Positions 19,813-30,043 of a DNA stretch of 64,000 nt are shown here, piece after piece. The stretch is from contig NZ_SJSC01000007.1 in the NCBI RefSeq assembly GCF_004352855.1, forward strand, positions 141,425 to 205,424, read 5' to 3'. Origin of the DNA: Marinomonas sp. KMM3893. Its GTDB lineage: Bacteria > Pseudomonadota > Gammaproteobacteria > Pseudomonadales > Marinomonadaceae. The position numbers and the translations under genes are program-made. Every line of letters begins with the position of its first letter. The first letter of the stretch is position 1. Under the pieces are notes generated by a model. That model ran no database searches. It saw nothing but the letters and a program-made list of their open reading frames with translations, and was not told the DNA's origin.

Positions 19813-22728
19813 TTAGAGATCTGGTGAATTAACAAACTCATCCCAATACCCGCTCACCAACGCTTGGTTCGCCATCAATGCATCCCCTTGAACCACTCGC
19901 CCCTGTTTTTGCAGCGTTAATCTGTGACTGTGCGAGCGATAAAGTGTGTAGGTGTCTATCATCTTCTCGGCTTTTTCAGAGGAGATCAGACCCACCTTAG
20001 AAGCCGCTTCTATCTGGCGCACATTGTCAGAATACGCCATTAACTCTGGGTAACGATGAGACCAAGCCAGCACCAGGTATTGCACCATGAACTCAATATC
20101 TATGATGCCACCAGCACCTTGCTTCAAATCAAAGCCCTTTTCTTTACCGCCCGTGTCCAAGTGTGCGCGCATTTTTTCACGCATTTTAACCACTTCTGCT
20201 TTTAGCTCTTCTCGATTACGTTGAGAGCCAATGATGCTCCGGCGGCAATCTTCAAATTTCGCTTTTAACGCCGCATTACCGGCCAGCGCTCGAGCCCGGG
20301 TCAATGCTTGATGCTCCCACGTCCACGCTTCTTTTTGCTGATAATCCTGAAACGCTTCTAAACGCGTAACAAGCAGCCCAGAATTTCCTGAAGGTCGTAA
20401 CCGCATATCCACTTCATAGAGGCGCCCAGCTGCGGTAAAGCTGGTAATAATGTGAATTAAACGCTGCCCTAAACGAGTATAGAAGGTGAGATTGTCTATG
20501 CTTCGGTTGCCATTGGTGTAGCCGTTGGCTTGCGCATCATGAATAAACACCAAGTCGAGATCTGAATCGTAACCCAGCTCCCAACCACCTGATTTTCCAT
20601 AGCCAATAATGGCCAGTTGCGGTCTAGTGGCTTCTTCACCATCACTCACAGGAAAACCATGCTTGGTGGTTAAATATCGCCAAGACTGCTGTAACACTTG
20701 TTCTAACAGCACTTCCGCTAACCAAGTTAAGTGATCACTCACTTTCATAATTGGCAGTATGTTGGTGATATCGCAGGCGGCAATGCGCAAAATGATCGAC
20801 AATCTGAAGCGGCGCATGGCGTCCATTTGAGCTTCTTCATCGTCCTCAGGTAGACGTAATAAAATTTGCTGTAGCTCGTCTTCGAGCATTTGTTTAGTCG
20901 GTGGGCAAAATAACGTGGTGGCATCCAACAACTCATCCAACAAAGAAGGTGTCGCAGAAATTGCCTCACTAAACCAAGCACTTTCTCGGCATAAACGGAT
21001 AAGGTGCGTAATCGCGGTGGGGTTTTCACATAACAACACAAGGTAGGCGGTCCGGCGAAGCACGGCTTCTAAAATAGGCAACACCCTATCCATGACCAAA
21101 TCAGGCGTACTTTCATGCTCCAATTGGGAGACAAACATCGCCAAGAAGATGGCCAGACGTTCCTGCCCTATAGGTTGCATAAAGACAATGTTTTTCGACG
21201 ATAGAAACACGGATATACGCTGTACAGTGGCGTCTTTATCCTGCCAAACAATGCCATCTAAGGCATCACTAATGGCGTCTTTATCATCAGCATGCTTTAG
21301 CAATAGCCGCCATGTGTCTTGGATTTTAATCTCTTCGCTGGTCTCTTCGCCGTCGTCTATTAGCTCTAGAAACAAGCGATGCACATTACGTCTCACGTCC
21401 CACAGCGCACTGTCTAAGCTTTCCCATGAAGCATAGCCTACCATAAGCGCAATGCGTGTTCGCTCAGTTTCATCATTTGGTAGTAACTGAGTTTGTTCAT
21501 CTTTTACCGCCTGCAAAGCGTGCTCTGTGCGTCTTAATAACTGATAGGCATTCGCGAGTTGCTCCACGTCAGTGGCAGACAAATAATCCTGCTCTGCAAG
21601 GTAAGGCAACACTTTTAATAAGGCCGGACGTTGCAATCCACTGTCGCGCCCACCATGAAGGATTTGCAGCGCTTGAGCAATAAACTCAACTTCTCGAATT
21701 CCGCCTTCGCCCAACTTAATATTGTGCTCTATGTCTTTACGGCGCACTTCTTTTGCGATCATTTTTTTCAGGTCTCGCAATGCCCCAATCGCGCCGAAAT
21801 CTAAATACTTGCGATAAACGAACGGCTTTCTGAGCATTTCAAACTCTGCAACATCGGTACTATTCCCCGCCATCACACGAGCTTTTATCATCGCATAACG
21901 CTCCCAGTCTCGACCTTGATCCTGGTAGTAATTTTCCAATGAATCCATATTTAAGACGAGCGCACCAGACTGACCAAATGGTCGCAAGCGCATATCAACA
22001 CGGAACACAAAGCCGTCTGCGGTAATCTGATCTAAATGCTGGATGAGCTTTTGACCAAGCTTAGTAAAGTACTCCTGATGTGACAGGCTCTTCTTGCCTC
22101 CAGACGTCTCACCGTGCTCGCGAAAAGCAAAAATCAAATCGATGTCTGACGATAAATTCAGCTCATTACCACCGAGCTTTCCCATCCCAATCACAATTAA
22201 GGATTGAAGCTCACCCGAAGCGTCTAATGCCTGCCCATAAAGCGCCCTATAATGCTGAGTGGACCACTGTATGCTGGCATTCACACAGGCATCTGCTAAC
22301 GCGCTCAACCTCAGCGTCAAATCGGTTAAGCTGATTTTTTGCTGAATATCCAAGGCAATCAGCCGCACCATCCACCACTGACGATAAAGACGTAAACGCG
22401 CCATCATTGCACTTTCATCAAGCTCACTGATCGTAAGACCATTGGTTGCTACCACAGATTGACCTGAGATCAAATCTTCCATTGAAGGCAAAGTGGGCAA
22501 GGCCTCTAAAACAAGCAAATCATCTAACCAGGCTGGAAAGCGGACACATTGCTGATGAAGGTAATCACTGAGCAACCAAAGCGGCTCTAATACCGCCACT
22601 TGTTGCTCCGTTAACAGGGTTAATCCACGTTGCTGGCGGGCTTCTTGAATGGCTTCAACAAGCAAGCAACGATTATCAAGTTGCGCACAAAAAGCATCAT
22701 AAACTGGGTTTAAAGCAGGTGGGGTCAA
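19813..22728 (-). CDS. glnE: Glutamine synthetase adenylyltransferase / adenylyl-removing enzyme
   Basis: Adenylylates and deadenylylates glutamine synthetase in response to PII and glutamine. 971 aa, in the range of the family (E. coli 946). Two nucleotidyltransferase domains are intact: the N-terminal deadenylylase with GMGKLGGNELNLSSDIDL (about 182-200) and the C-terminal adenylylase with GYGKSGGWELGYDSDLDL. LRPFGQSG and LRPSGNSG follow in each half. Start is TTG at 22728 with AAGGAT upstream; no in-frame ATG is close. It lies downstream of the CYTH gene as in E. coli ygiF-glnE. Confidence 0.95.
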   Translation of the reverse strand: MTPPALNPVYDAFCAQLDNRCLLVEAIQEARQQRGLTLLTEQQVAVLEPLWLLSDYLHQQCVRFPAWLDDLLVLEALPTLPSMEDLISGQSVVATNGLTISELDESAMMARLRLYRQWWMVRLIALDIQQKISLTDLTLRLSALADACVNASIQWSTQHYRALYGQALDASGELQSLIVIGMGKLGGNELNLSSDIDLIFAFREHGETSGGKKSLSHQEYFTKLGQKLIQHLDQITADGFVFRVDMRLRPFGQSGALVLNMDSLENYYQDQGRDWERYAMIKARVMAGNSTDVAEFEMLRKPFVYRKYLDFGAIGALRDLKKMIAKEVRRKDIEHNIKLGEGGIREVEFIAQALQILHGGRDSGLQRPALLKVLPYLAEQDYLSATDVEQLANAYQLLRRTEHALQAVKDEQTQLLPNDETERTRIALMVGYASWESLDSALWDVRRNVHRLFLELIDDGEETSEEIKIQDTWRLLLKHADDKDAISDALDGIVWQDKDATVQRISVFLSSKNIVFMQPIGQERLAIFLAMFVSQLEHESTPDLVMDRVLPILEAVLRRTAYLVLLCENPTAITHLIRLCRESAWFSEAISATPSLLDELLDATTLFCPPTKQMLEDELQQILLRLPEDDEEAQMDAMRRFRLSIILRIAACDITNILPIMKVSDHLTWLAEVLLEQVLQQSWRYLTTKHGFPVSDGEEATRPQLAIIGYGKSGGWELGYDSDLDLVFIHDAQANGYTNGNRSIDNLTFYTRLGQRLIHIITSFTAAGRLYEVDMRLRPSGNSGLLVTRLEAFQDYQQKEAWTWEHQALTRARALAGNAALKAKFEDCRRSIIGSQRNREELKAEVVKMREKMRAHLDTGGKEKGFDLKQGAGGIIDIEFMVQYLVLAWSHRYPELMAYSDNVRQIEAASKVGLISSEKAEKMIDTYTLYRSHSHRLTLQKQGRVVQGDALMANQALVSGYWDEFVNSPDL

Positions 22729-22795
22729 GACATTATCCTTCTGTGTATTATTCTTATTCGTTGTGTCTGATGGGCGAATGGCAAAGGTTTAATGG

Positions 22796-23755
22796 TTAGT
22801 GCGCATCACCATAAGAAGCTTGATTTAACCACTGGCCGATTTCCAGCATGATGATGCCAGTGTCTTTACGCGCGGCTAAAGCGGAAAGAAGATCCTTGTC
22901 TTCAGCTTGTAGAGTTTGCTGATAAATTTCATCAAGACGATCAAGACTTTGTGCGAATGTGGTCGGCAAACAACGGGCTAATTGTGCCATTGAGTGACGA
23001 ATCGGTTGTATCAGAATCTCGTCCTTCATAAAAAACATCGCTTCCCAATAGACCAGCCATACTTCATACCAATAAGCAGACAACGCCAATGTCGATGCCG
23101 CCGCATTGGGCTTCTCAGGAAACTCAATAGCCCCTTGTTTTAGACGCACGCCTTTTTGCGCTTTAGACACAGTGCTGACTTGCAGAGGAAACTGCTTAGC
23201 CAGTTTGAGGGCAAAACAATACAGCCCTGTTTCATCGCCTGCTTTGAGTTCCAGCTCTAATTCACTGATCGCATCTTCACCATAAGGTGAGGTGACTTTA
23301 CCGGCGTCGCACACCACTTCCATCTGGGTGCCATTTTCTTCTATGAGCCAGACTTGGCGCTCAAAATCCGTACGAAACACTTCCAGCAGCTGACGACTCC
23401 AAGCCATGTCCGTCAATGACTCAGGCAGAGGCACTTCGCTCAACAAAGACAGATCTAGCTGATCATTCGGAATCATCCATTCCCACTCACCACGAGCATG
23501 CATGCCTACGCGGTTGCTGCCTCGGGTTTTCACTGTTTGAATAAACTTCTGGTTCACCGCACGAATACGCAGTGCTATTCCAGCCTGCATTAACGTCGCG
23601 TCTTCTGTATCAAAATACCCATTCATCAAAGACAGCGTTGCTTGACGAGTTGCTGTCTCAGATTTCGAAAGCAGACAAAATTCATCCAAAAATTCACTGG
23701 CAGACTTGAGATACTCGGACTGAACCATTAACTTAAGTTCTAGCTCGGTAGCCAT
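22796..23755 (-). CDS. ygiF: CYTH(-CHAD) protein, inorganic triphosphatase YgiF-like
   Basis: Probably hydrolyses inorganic triphosphate with a metal ion in a CYTH tunnel. About 319 aa from ATG 23755 (MATELELKLMV), chosen because AGAGG lies upstream; the frame stays open to 23806 without family similarity. The CYTH signature ExExK is ELELK at residues 4-8, and ELELELKAG and SKAQKGVRLK are further tunnel strands. The C-terminal 100 residues are helical and CHAD-like but shorter than in E. coli YgiF (433 aa). It precedes glnE by 67 bases in the same direction, a conserved pairing. Confidence 0.82.
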   Translation of the reverse strand: MATELELKLMVQSEYLKSASEFLDEFCLLSKSETATRQATLSLMNGYFDTEDATLMQAGIALRIRAVNQKFIQTVKTRGSNRVGMHARGEWEWMIPNDQLDLSLLSEVPLPESLTDMAWSRQLLEVFRTDFERQVWLIEENGTQMEVVCDAGKVTSPYGEDAISELELELKAGDETGLYCFALKLAKQFPLQVSTVSKAQKGVRLKQGAIEFPEKPNAAASTLALSAYWYEVWLVYWEAMFFMKDEILIQPIRHSMAQLARCLPTTFAQSLDRLDEIYQQTLQAEDKDLLSALAARKDTGIIMLEIGQWLNQASYGDAH

Positions 23756-23887
23756 AAATATACGAACCTCTTTTACTTCTGGTGTCGACCTAACGCCAGA
23801 GACCACATAATCTTGATTATAATTGTATCAGATGCCTAGCCGACAATAGTAATATTAGATCATCACTACTCTGCCTGAGGAGCCACC

Positions 23888-25081
23888 ATGGCTGCATTAC
23901 CGTCGCTTATCAGTATGATGTCGCAGCTTATTGCATCGCCATCTATCAGTTCTAGTCAATCAAACTGGGATCAGTCAAATAAAGGCGTCATTGAATTGCT
24001 AGAGAGCTGGCTTTCTTCTCAAGGCTTTCAATGTGAAATCATGCCCATTCCCGGTCGTCCCAATAACGTTAATTTGATTGCTACACTGGGCTCCGGTGAT
24101 GGCGGCTTGGTACTGTCTGGTCATACAGACACAGTCCCTTATGACCCCGGCCGTTGGCACTCTGATCCCTTCAAACTGGAAGAACGAGACAACAAATTAT
24201 ATGGCCTTGGTAGCTGCGACATGAAAGGCTTTTTTGCCATTGTGATTGATACGGTTCAGCAAATGGCACTAACAAACCTCAAACAGCCTTTGATCGTCCT
24301 TGCCACAGCCGATGAAGAAACCTCTATGGCGGGTGCTCGGGCTTTGGTCTCAAACCATAAAATCAAGGCCCGCTACGCCTTAATAGGTGAGCCGACCTCG
24401 CTCACACCCATACACGCCCACAAGGGCATTTTGATGGAGCGTATTCGAGTAACGGGGCAATCTGGTCACTCTTCCAATCCAGCGCTTGGCAACAACGCAA
24501 TGGAGGCCATGCACGCGGTCATGTCGGAGCTGATGCGGTTCCGTAATCGCTTAAAAGAGCGCTACCGTGACGCGTCTTTTGTGGTGGATTACCCAACCAT
24601 GAACTTTGGCTGTATTCATGGCGGCGACAGCGCCAATCGCATCTGTGGAAGCTGTGATATTGATTTTGACTTACGTGCTCTTCCTGGCATGAGTAATCAA
24701 TCTCTGATCGAGGAAATTGCCAAGATATTGCCTAATGTCGAACAACAAACTGGCACTCAAATAGAAATAAACAGTTTATTTCCGGACATTCCTTCTTTCT
24801 TCACGCCCACCGAATCGGACATAATTAAGACTTGTGAGAAACTCACGAACAATGCGGCCAGCAGTGTCTCTTTTGCAACCGAAGGCCCTTTTTTCAACCA
24901 ATTAGGCATAGAAACGTTAATATTAGGTCCTGGGTCTATCGATCAAGCCCACCAGCCGAATGAATTTATGGCCTTAGAACAAATTAAACCTATGCAACAG
25001 GTACTGCGCGGGTTAATCGAACGCTATTGTGTACAAAGTACCCCATTTAACCAACCAAAAGACGAGGAACAGCGTGTCTGA
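23888..25081 (+). CDS. argE: Acetylornithine deacetylase ArgE
   Basis: Removes acetate from N-acetylornithine in the linear arginine pathway. 397 aa, M20 metallopeptidase family, similar along its length to E. coli ArgE. Zinc and catalytic residues visible: H79 and D81 (GHTDTVP), D111 (GSCDMKGF), E143/E144 (TADEETSMAGA) and the dimerisation-domain motif GQSGHSS. GGAG precedes ATG 23888. The end overlaps the argA start by 8 bases, so the two are coupled. The AstC/ArgD-type aminotransferase at 16384 could supply the preceding step. Confidence 0.95.
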   Translation: MAALPSLISMMSQLIASPSISSSQSNWDQSNKGVIELLESWLSSQGFQCEIMPIPGRPNNVNLIATLGSGDGGLVLSGHTDTVPYDPGRWHSDPFKLEERDNKLYGLGSCDMKGFFAIVIDTVQQMALTNLKQPLIVLATADEETSMAGARALVSNHKIKARYALIGEPTSLTPIHAHKGILMERIRVTGQSGHSSNPALGNNAMEAMHAVMSELMRFRNRLKERYRDASFVVDYPTMNFGCIHGGDSANRICGSCDIDFDLRALPGMSNQSLIEEIAKILPNVEQQTGTQIEINSLFPDIPSFFTPTESDIIKTCEKLTNNAASSVSFATEGPFFNQLGIETLILGPGSIDQAHQPNEFMALEQIKPMQQVLRGLIERYCVQSTPFNQPKDEEQRV

Positions 25082-26384
25082 CGAGCTAAATTATGTGGAC
25101 TGGTTTCGCCACTCCTCCCCCTATATTAATGCCCATAGGGGAAAAACCTTTGTTATCTTAATTCCAGGCGAAGCCCTAGAAAGCACGCATTTTTCTGGCA
25201 TTATCCATGACTTAACCTTGCTAGACTCTCTCGGCATCCGACTTGTTTTGGTTCAAGGTGCGCGCCCTCAAATAGATAAAATACTTTCTAAACGAGAGCA
25301 CACTAGTGCTTTTGAAGATGGTTATCGCATTACGCCTCAAGATCAACTTATGGACATTATCCAAGCTTCCGCCGCCGTGCGAGTGCAGCTTGAAGCTCAG
25401 CTGTCTATGGGTCTGTCCAATACTCCGATGGCAGGCGCCAGCCTAAAAGTTTGCAGTGGCAACTATGTGATTGCTCGTCCTCTGGGCGTGGTCAATGGCA
25501 TCGATTATGGCCATTCTGGGGAGGTTCGTCGTATCGATTCTGATGCTATTTTCAGATTACTCGAAGACGACAACATGGTCCTACTTCCCCATTTGGGCTT
25601 TTCTCCTACTGGAGAGGTATTTAATCTAAAAGGGGAAGATGTTGCCATCCAAGCCGCCATCCAACTCAAAGCCGACAAGCTGATTATCTTCACCGAAGAA
25701 GAAGGTATTTTTGACCAGCACGGTAAATTGTATTCCGAATTACTGACCCACGATGCCGACGTTATTTTGAAAAATAACACCTTAAACAGCATCACTCATG
25801 CCGCACTAGAAGCCTGCGTAGCGGCAGTTCGTCAGCATGTACCTCGTGCTCATATCATTTCATTTAATGAAAATGGCGGCCTACTCCAAGAGCTGTTTAC
25901 CCGTGAGGGAGCTGGCACCATGATAGACGAAGACAGCTACGAGCAATTACGCCCAGCGCATATTAATGATGTCGGTGGCATGATGGCCCTGCTCGCGCCA
26001 CTGGAAGAAAAAGGTGTCTTGGTGCGCCGCTCAAGGGAATTGCTCGAAAACGAAATTGATCGTTTTATTGTCATTGAACGCGATGGTGCCATTGTGGCTT
26101 GTGCGGCTATTTATCCTTTTGAACAGGAAAACGCTGGGGAACTGGCTTGCTTAGCAGTCTCACCTGACTACCGTGGCTCTAATCGCGGCGAACGCTTACT
26201 CAAAGGCATAGAACAAGCCGCTAAGAGGCTGAATTTAAGCACTGTCTTTTTGCTGACCACTCGCACCGCCCATTGGTTTATCGAGCGTGGTTTTAGTGAA
26301 ACCTCACTCGCTTCTTTGCCAGCCAAAAAACAAGCGCTCTATAACTATCAGCGCAATTCAAAAATCTTCTCAAAGCAACTCTAA
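25074..26384 (+). CDS. argA: N-acetylglutamate synthase ArgA
   Basis: Acetylates glutamate with acetyl-CoA, the first step of arginine synthesis and target of arginine feedback. 436 aa from GTG 25074 (MSDELNYVDWFRHSSPYINAHRGKTF), chosen for GAGGA upstream and similarity of this N-terminus to ArgA; E. coli ArgA has 443. It has an N-terminal amino-acid-kinase domain (about 25-280, with LVLVQGARPQID and HSGEVRRID) and a C-terminal GNAT domain (about 295-430, with ELACLAVSPDYRGSNRGERLL). It overlaps argE. Confidence 0.94.
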   Translation: MSDELNYVDWFRHSSPYINAHRGKTFVILIPGEALESTHFSGIIHDLTLLDSLGIRLVLVQGARPQIDKILSKREHTSAFEDGYRITPQDQLMDIIQASAAVRVQLEAQLSMGLSNTPMAGASLKVCSGNYVIARPLGVVNGIDYGHSGEVRRIDSDAIFRLLEDDNMVLLPHLGFSPTGEVFNLKGEDVAIQAAIQLKADKLIIFTEEEGIFDQHGKLYSELLTHDADVILKNNTLNSITHAALEACVAAVRQHVPRAHIISFNENGGLLQELFTREGAGTMIDEDSYEQLRPAHINDVGGMMALLAPLEEKGVLVRRSRELLENEIDRFIVIERDGAIVACAAIYPFEQENAGELACLAVSPDYRGSNRGERLLKGIEQAAKRLNLSTVFLLTTRTAHWFIERGFSETSLASLPAKKQALYNYQRNSKIFSKQL

Positions 26385-26435
26385 CCAAGAAGTAGTAAAT
26401 AAAGGCGCACCACTTAGCGCCTTTATGAAACAAAA

Positions 26436-26466
26436 AAAATGCCGCAAACTTAGTTTGCGGCATTTT
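26436..26466. terminator. Bidirectional terminator between argA and mucD
   Basis: AAAATGCCGCAAAC (26436-26449), loop TTA, GTTTGCGGCATTTT (26453-26466), with A-run left and T-run right. A second small hairpin with AAAGGCGC and GCGCCTTT arms (26401-26424) lies just before it on the argA side. Confidence 0.92.
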
Positions 26467-26490
26467 TTTAGAAGGTAACTCTATTCGTGT

Positions 26491-27918
26491 TTATTTGGTG
26501 ATTTTGAACGGAATAAACATAGGGTAACCATCACGGATCACTCGCATTGGTACGGAACGATCATTAGGGATTTTCTTCGCGATTTCTGAGAAATCCTCAG
26601 CCCCCTTGATCGCCTGTCCATTAAGCATGGTAATCACATCGCCTTGCGCTAAACCATTGCGAGACGCGGTGCCACCAATAACTTGCTTAACGATCACACC
26701 TCCTTCGATATCCAAGCGTTTGGCAAGCTCAGCAGGCACATCCGCAACCACCATGCCTAAGCGGTTTTCATCTTGTTTCTTCTGCTCTAGCGTTTTTTGA
26801 TTGTCTGGACGGGACTCTAAAGACAAGGCAATGGTCTTATCTTTACCATCCCGGAAGATCTCCACATCCACCTTGTCGCCGGATTTCATTTGACCAACAA
26901 TATAAGGAAGCTCACCTGAGTGGTTTATCTTATTGCCGTCAAAAGCAAGAATGATATCGCCTGATTTCAAACCTGCTTTCTTAGCAGGCGAGTCAGGCAT
27001 GACTCGACTAATAAGCGCGCCATGAGGACGTTTAAGACCAAAAGACTCAGCCAAATCGCTGTTTACATCTTGAATTAACACACCCAACCAAGCGCGAGAC
27101 ACTTTACCGTTCGCTTTAAGTTGATCTACAACAGACATAGCTACTTTTGAAGGGATCGCAAAAGACACCCCCATAAAACCGCCGGAACGAGTGTAAATTT
27201 GTGAGTTAATACCTACCACTTCACCGTCTAGATCAAACAAGGGGCCGCCAGAGTTACCTGGATTAATTGCCACATCAGTTTGAATAAAAGGCACGTAGTT
27301 ATCAGAAGGCAAATTACGACCGGTAGCGCTTACCACACCCGCGGTGACTGTGTAATCAAACCCAAACGGCGAACCAATCGCCAATACCCATTGACCCGCT
27401 TTTAGCTTGTCCGAATCCCCCATTTTGACCGTTGGCAGATCCTTGGCGTCGATTTTCAGTAACGCTAAGTCCGTACGGCTATCAGTGCCAATGACCTTTG
27501 CCGTGTATTCGCGGCGATCATTAAGACGCACATGAATAACATCCGCGCCTTCGATAACATGGTTGTTGGTTAGGATATAACCATCTGGGGAAATAATAAA
27601 ACCTGAACCTAAAGAGCTTCTTTCTCTCTCTTTTGGTGCTTGAGACTCTCCACCATTACCGCCATTAAATGGCTGCTGACCGAAGAAGTGACGAAAGAAT
27701 TCATTCAATTCTTGGCTGTTTGGCCCCAATTGCGGGTTGTTGCCTTCTGCCGCCGTTTTAGTCATAACCATTTGCTCGGTGCTGATATTCACAACAGCGG
27801 GGGAAGCTTTTTCCACTAACTTTGTAAAATCAGGCAGTTCAGCAGCATGGGCGAACATAGAAAACATCATAAAAACACTGACGGCTCCTATATTAATTTG
27901 CTTAAGCAATCTGTTCAT
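26491..27918 (-). CDS. mucD: Periplasmic serine protease, DegP/MucD type
   Basis: Do-like protease/chaperone that clears misfolded envelope proteins. 475 aa with signal peptide (about 1-26, AHA|AEL). The catalytic triad is H120 (TNNHVIEG), D150 (SRTDLALLK) and S223 (PGNSGGP). Two PDZ domains follow at about 265-355 and 375-465. Last gene of rpoE-rseA-rseB-rseC-mucD, 57 bases after rseC, the order of Pseudomonas algU-mucABCD, which supports mucD over degP. A shared terminator lies downstream. Confidence 0.93.
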   Translation of the reverse strand: MNRLLKQINIGAVSVFMMFSMFAHAAELPDFTKLVEKASPAVVNISTEQMVMTKTAAEGNNPQLGPNSQELNEFFRHFFGQQPFNGGNGGESQAPKERERSSLGSGFIISPDGYILTNNHVIEGADVIHVRLNDRREYTAKVIGTDSRTDLALLKIDAKDLPTVKMGDSDKLKAGQWVLAIGSPFGFDYTVTAGVVSATGRNLPSDNYVPFIQTDVAINPGNSGGPLFDLDGEVVGINSQIYTRSGGFMGVSFAIPSKVAMSVVDQLKANGKVSRAWLGVLIQDVNSDLAESFGLKRPHGALISRVMPDSPAKKAGLKSGDIILAFDGNKINHSGELPYIVGQMKSGDKVDVEIFRDGKDKTIALSLESRPDNQKTLEQKKQDENRLGMVVADVPAELAKRLDIEGGVIVKQVIGGTASRNGLAQGDVITMLNGQAIKGAEDFSEIAKKIPNDRSVPMRVIRDGYPMFIPFKITK

Positions 27919-27975
27919 TGATTAGTCTCCTTAAGACGTATCAAGTTTTACTGTGCTAGGTGAAGATTGTTAGGT

Positions 27976-28443
27976 TCAAGGAGTAAAGACTAAAGGAATT
28001 TCACTACCCTGAGTGGTTTCAATGCGTAAAATTTTGGGATAAAAATCGGGGTTATTCTCTTCTTTCTGTGATTTTTTCTTAGCAAGCCAAAGCCCTGATA
28101 GAAAGCCAATCAGTGAGAAAATAACGGAAACACCAGAGCTTGCATGCCAAAGAGAAGGCACGGTTGCACCAGCGACCAAGCCTAATAATGGAATAAAATA
28201 CATCCATAACGACGCCTGTAATAAGGTGTCTTCCGGGATACCAATCACCACTCGTTGCCCCACGCTGACATCAAAATTGTCAATTGCCTTCATCCGCATA
28301 CGGTTGCTAGCAGACACTTGCGCTATCGCGTGATGACCGCAACCGTGTCTGGCTCGACACGAGGTGCAGCTACTTGTTCGAATGGTTTCTACTTCCGCAA
28401 ATCCCGTCTCTGTGGAAAGTACCGTACCAGACTCTTCAATCAT
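27976..28443 (-). CDS. rseC: RseC/MucC family sigma-E modulator
   Basis: Inner-membrane modulator of sigma-E activity. 155 aa with a Cys cluster near the N-terminus (C26, C29, C35 in CTSCRARHGCGHH) and two membrane helices at about 80-125, typical of RseC. The ATG overlaps the rseB stop by four bases. The Cys/His cluster could bind a metal or Fe-S cluster; this is known only as a family feature. Confidence 0.88.
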   Translation of the reverse strand: MIEESGTVLSTETGFAEVETIRTSSCTSCRARHGCGHHAIAQVSASNRMRMKAIDNFDVSVGQRVVIGIPEDTLLQASLWMYFIPLLGLVAGATVPSLWHASSGVSVIFSLIGFLSGLWLAKKKSQKEENNPDFYPKILRIETTQGSEIPLVFTP

Positions 28444-29417
28444 AATCTTGCCTTTGGCATAAATACTGACATTAGTTTTTCTATGGTGACTTTAGGAACT
28501 TCACCCACCATGGTCACTAAATACAATTGTTTACCTACTTTTAACGTTTTTTCTCCCGCGACGGTCGCCCCTATCAGTAAATAGGACGTTGGCTTTACCT
28601 TCATCACAGGTTCAACGAAAACAGAGATGGTCGCCATGCCATCAGACAACAGCAACATGCTGGTCCCATGATTTAACGAGCGGGCTTCTGGCCACACTAA
28701 AGAAAACCCTTCCGGTAACCAATCAAATTTCCATAAGCTTTTGATTTGCCTAGGCTTGGGCTCTACCATCTGTTTTGAATAAGATGACTTATTGGGGATG
28801 AAGTCTTCCGCTTTCAAGTTTGGATCAAAGGTCACCGACGTAAATTGTATTCTGTCGAGCAGTCCACCGTTTTGATCGAGCATATCGTGCTTGAGCAAAA
28901 ATCGATTGTGCTTATCAAGCCACACTTCATGCGCATAACGGTACTGATCTTTAGGAACCAAACGAAGGTGGTATGCATCACGCCCAGCAATACGGCCTAT
29001 TTTATCGCTAACCACCAGATCATAACCTAATGTTAAACGCTCACTATCCAATCCGATAAAACGTTTGAACGGCGTACTCGACATTACTTGTTTGTCTGCA
29101 ATCGATTCATTGGGATAAACACAAATCACCGTATCATCAATACGAATAACTTGTATTTTATTGCCATCAAGATCAACAAGACTTTCGTATTCTTTACCTT
29201 TTTTCTGCTGATGCTGCACTCGCATGCTATTCATTCTGGTGTTTTCGGAATGAATGAAAATCCCGTCGTAATCCAATTTAGAAAAAGACTGAGACATTTC
29301 CTCTAGCAACTGAGCGGCAGTAGGTGTCGTGGGCACAGAATATCCAAAAGGGCTTAGCAATACACTTAGCACCACTAAGCCTGCACGTAATAATCCAGAC
29401 AAGGTCATGTCTTTCAC
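28440..29417 (-). CDS. rseB: Sigma-E regulator RseB/MucB
   Basis: Periplasmic protein that binds RseA and shields it from DegS-type cleavage, and senses mislocalised lipoproteins or lipopolysaccharide. 325 aa with signal peptide (about 1-27). The N-terminal LolA-like domain (LLEEMSQSFSKLDYDGIFIHSENTRMNSMRVQH) and the C-terminal SWKFDWLPEGFSL-like part are recognisable. Overlaps rseA by four bases and rseC by four bases. Confidence 0.92.
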   Translation of the reverse strand: MKDMTLSGLLRAGLVVLSVLLSPFGYSVPTTPTAAQLLEEMSQSFSKLDYDGIFIHSENTRMNSMRVQHQQKKGKEYESLVDLDGNKIQVIRIDDTVICVYPNESIADKQVMSSTPFKRFIGLDSERLTLGYDLVVSDKIGRIAGRDAYHLRLVPKDQYRYAHEVWLDKHNRFLLKHDMLDQNGGLLDRIQFTSVTFDPNLKAEDFIPNKSSYSKQMVEPKPRQIKSLWKFDWLPEGFSLVWPEARSLNHGTSMLLLSDGMATISVFVEPVMKVKPTSYLLIGATVAGEKTLKVGKQLYLVTMVGEVPKVTIEKLMSVFMPKARL

Positions 29418-30043
29418 TCTTTTATTGGGTAACTAGCGATGCGTGCCATTGGAATCATCCCTCGTCCAACGGTCATAGTGGCTTGCTCTGCATGCTGACG
29501 TAAATAATTTTGCAGACGTAAACTGTCTACATCCATCGGTTGTTTTTTCAACTCAGCCAAGGAAGTAACGGGTATCGCCAAAGAGTGTGTGGTGTCTTGC
29601 ACGGCCACAGCAGGCGCCGTTTTTGATGCTGGGTTTAACATCAAATTACCACCCACAATGATGACAAAGGCCACACTGGCAGCGACCGCAAATCCACTCC
29701 AAAAATAACGCTTCTGGGGCATTATTTCGGACACCACATCAGGCGTTAAGGACGTCAACAAAGGCGCCAAAGAAACCACTTGTGTAGACGGTTTCTGGCG
29801 CTCTTCTCGCTCAATCTGCGCACTGACACGAGCCGCCAAATTAAAACTCGCATCAATATTCACATCAACATCAGACTCTTTGCGTAATGTGTGTTGAATA
29901 AGATGGAACGCGGTCATTTTTTCATTTAAATCGGTCGAGCTCTGCGCCATTAAATCATGAAGATCTTGTTGATTCGCTTCATCATCAAACATCGCAGACA
30001 AGCTTTCTAATACAGCTTGTTGGCTATCATCAGACGTTGTCAT
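29414..30043 (-). CDS. rseA: Anti-sigma-E factor RseA/MucA
   Basis: Single-pass inner-membrane anti-sigma factor. 209 aa: cytoplasmic sigma-binding part (about 1-110, starting with an RseA-N-like LESLSAMFDDEAN), one membrane helix (114-136) and a periplasmic tail that should bind RseB. The ATG overlaps the rpoE stop (ATGA) and the gene is coupled to rpoE. The tail is short, about 73 residues. Confidence 0.92.
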   Translation of the reverse strand: MTTSDDSQQAVLESLSAMFDDEANQQDLHDLMAQSSTDLNEKMTAFHLIQHTLRKESDVDVNIDASFNLAARVSAQIEREERQKPSTQVVSLAPLLTSLTPDVVSEIMPQKRYFWSGFAVAASVAFVIIVGGNLMLNPASKTAPAVAVQDTTHSLAIPVTSLAELKKQPMDVDSLRLQNYLRQHAEQATMTVGRGMIPMARIASYPIKE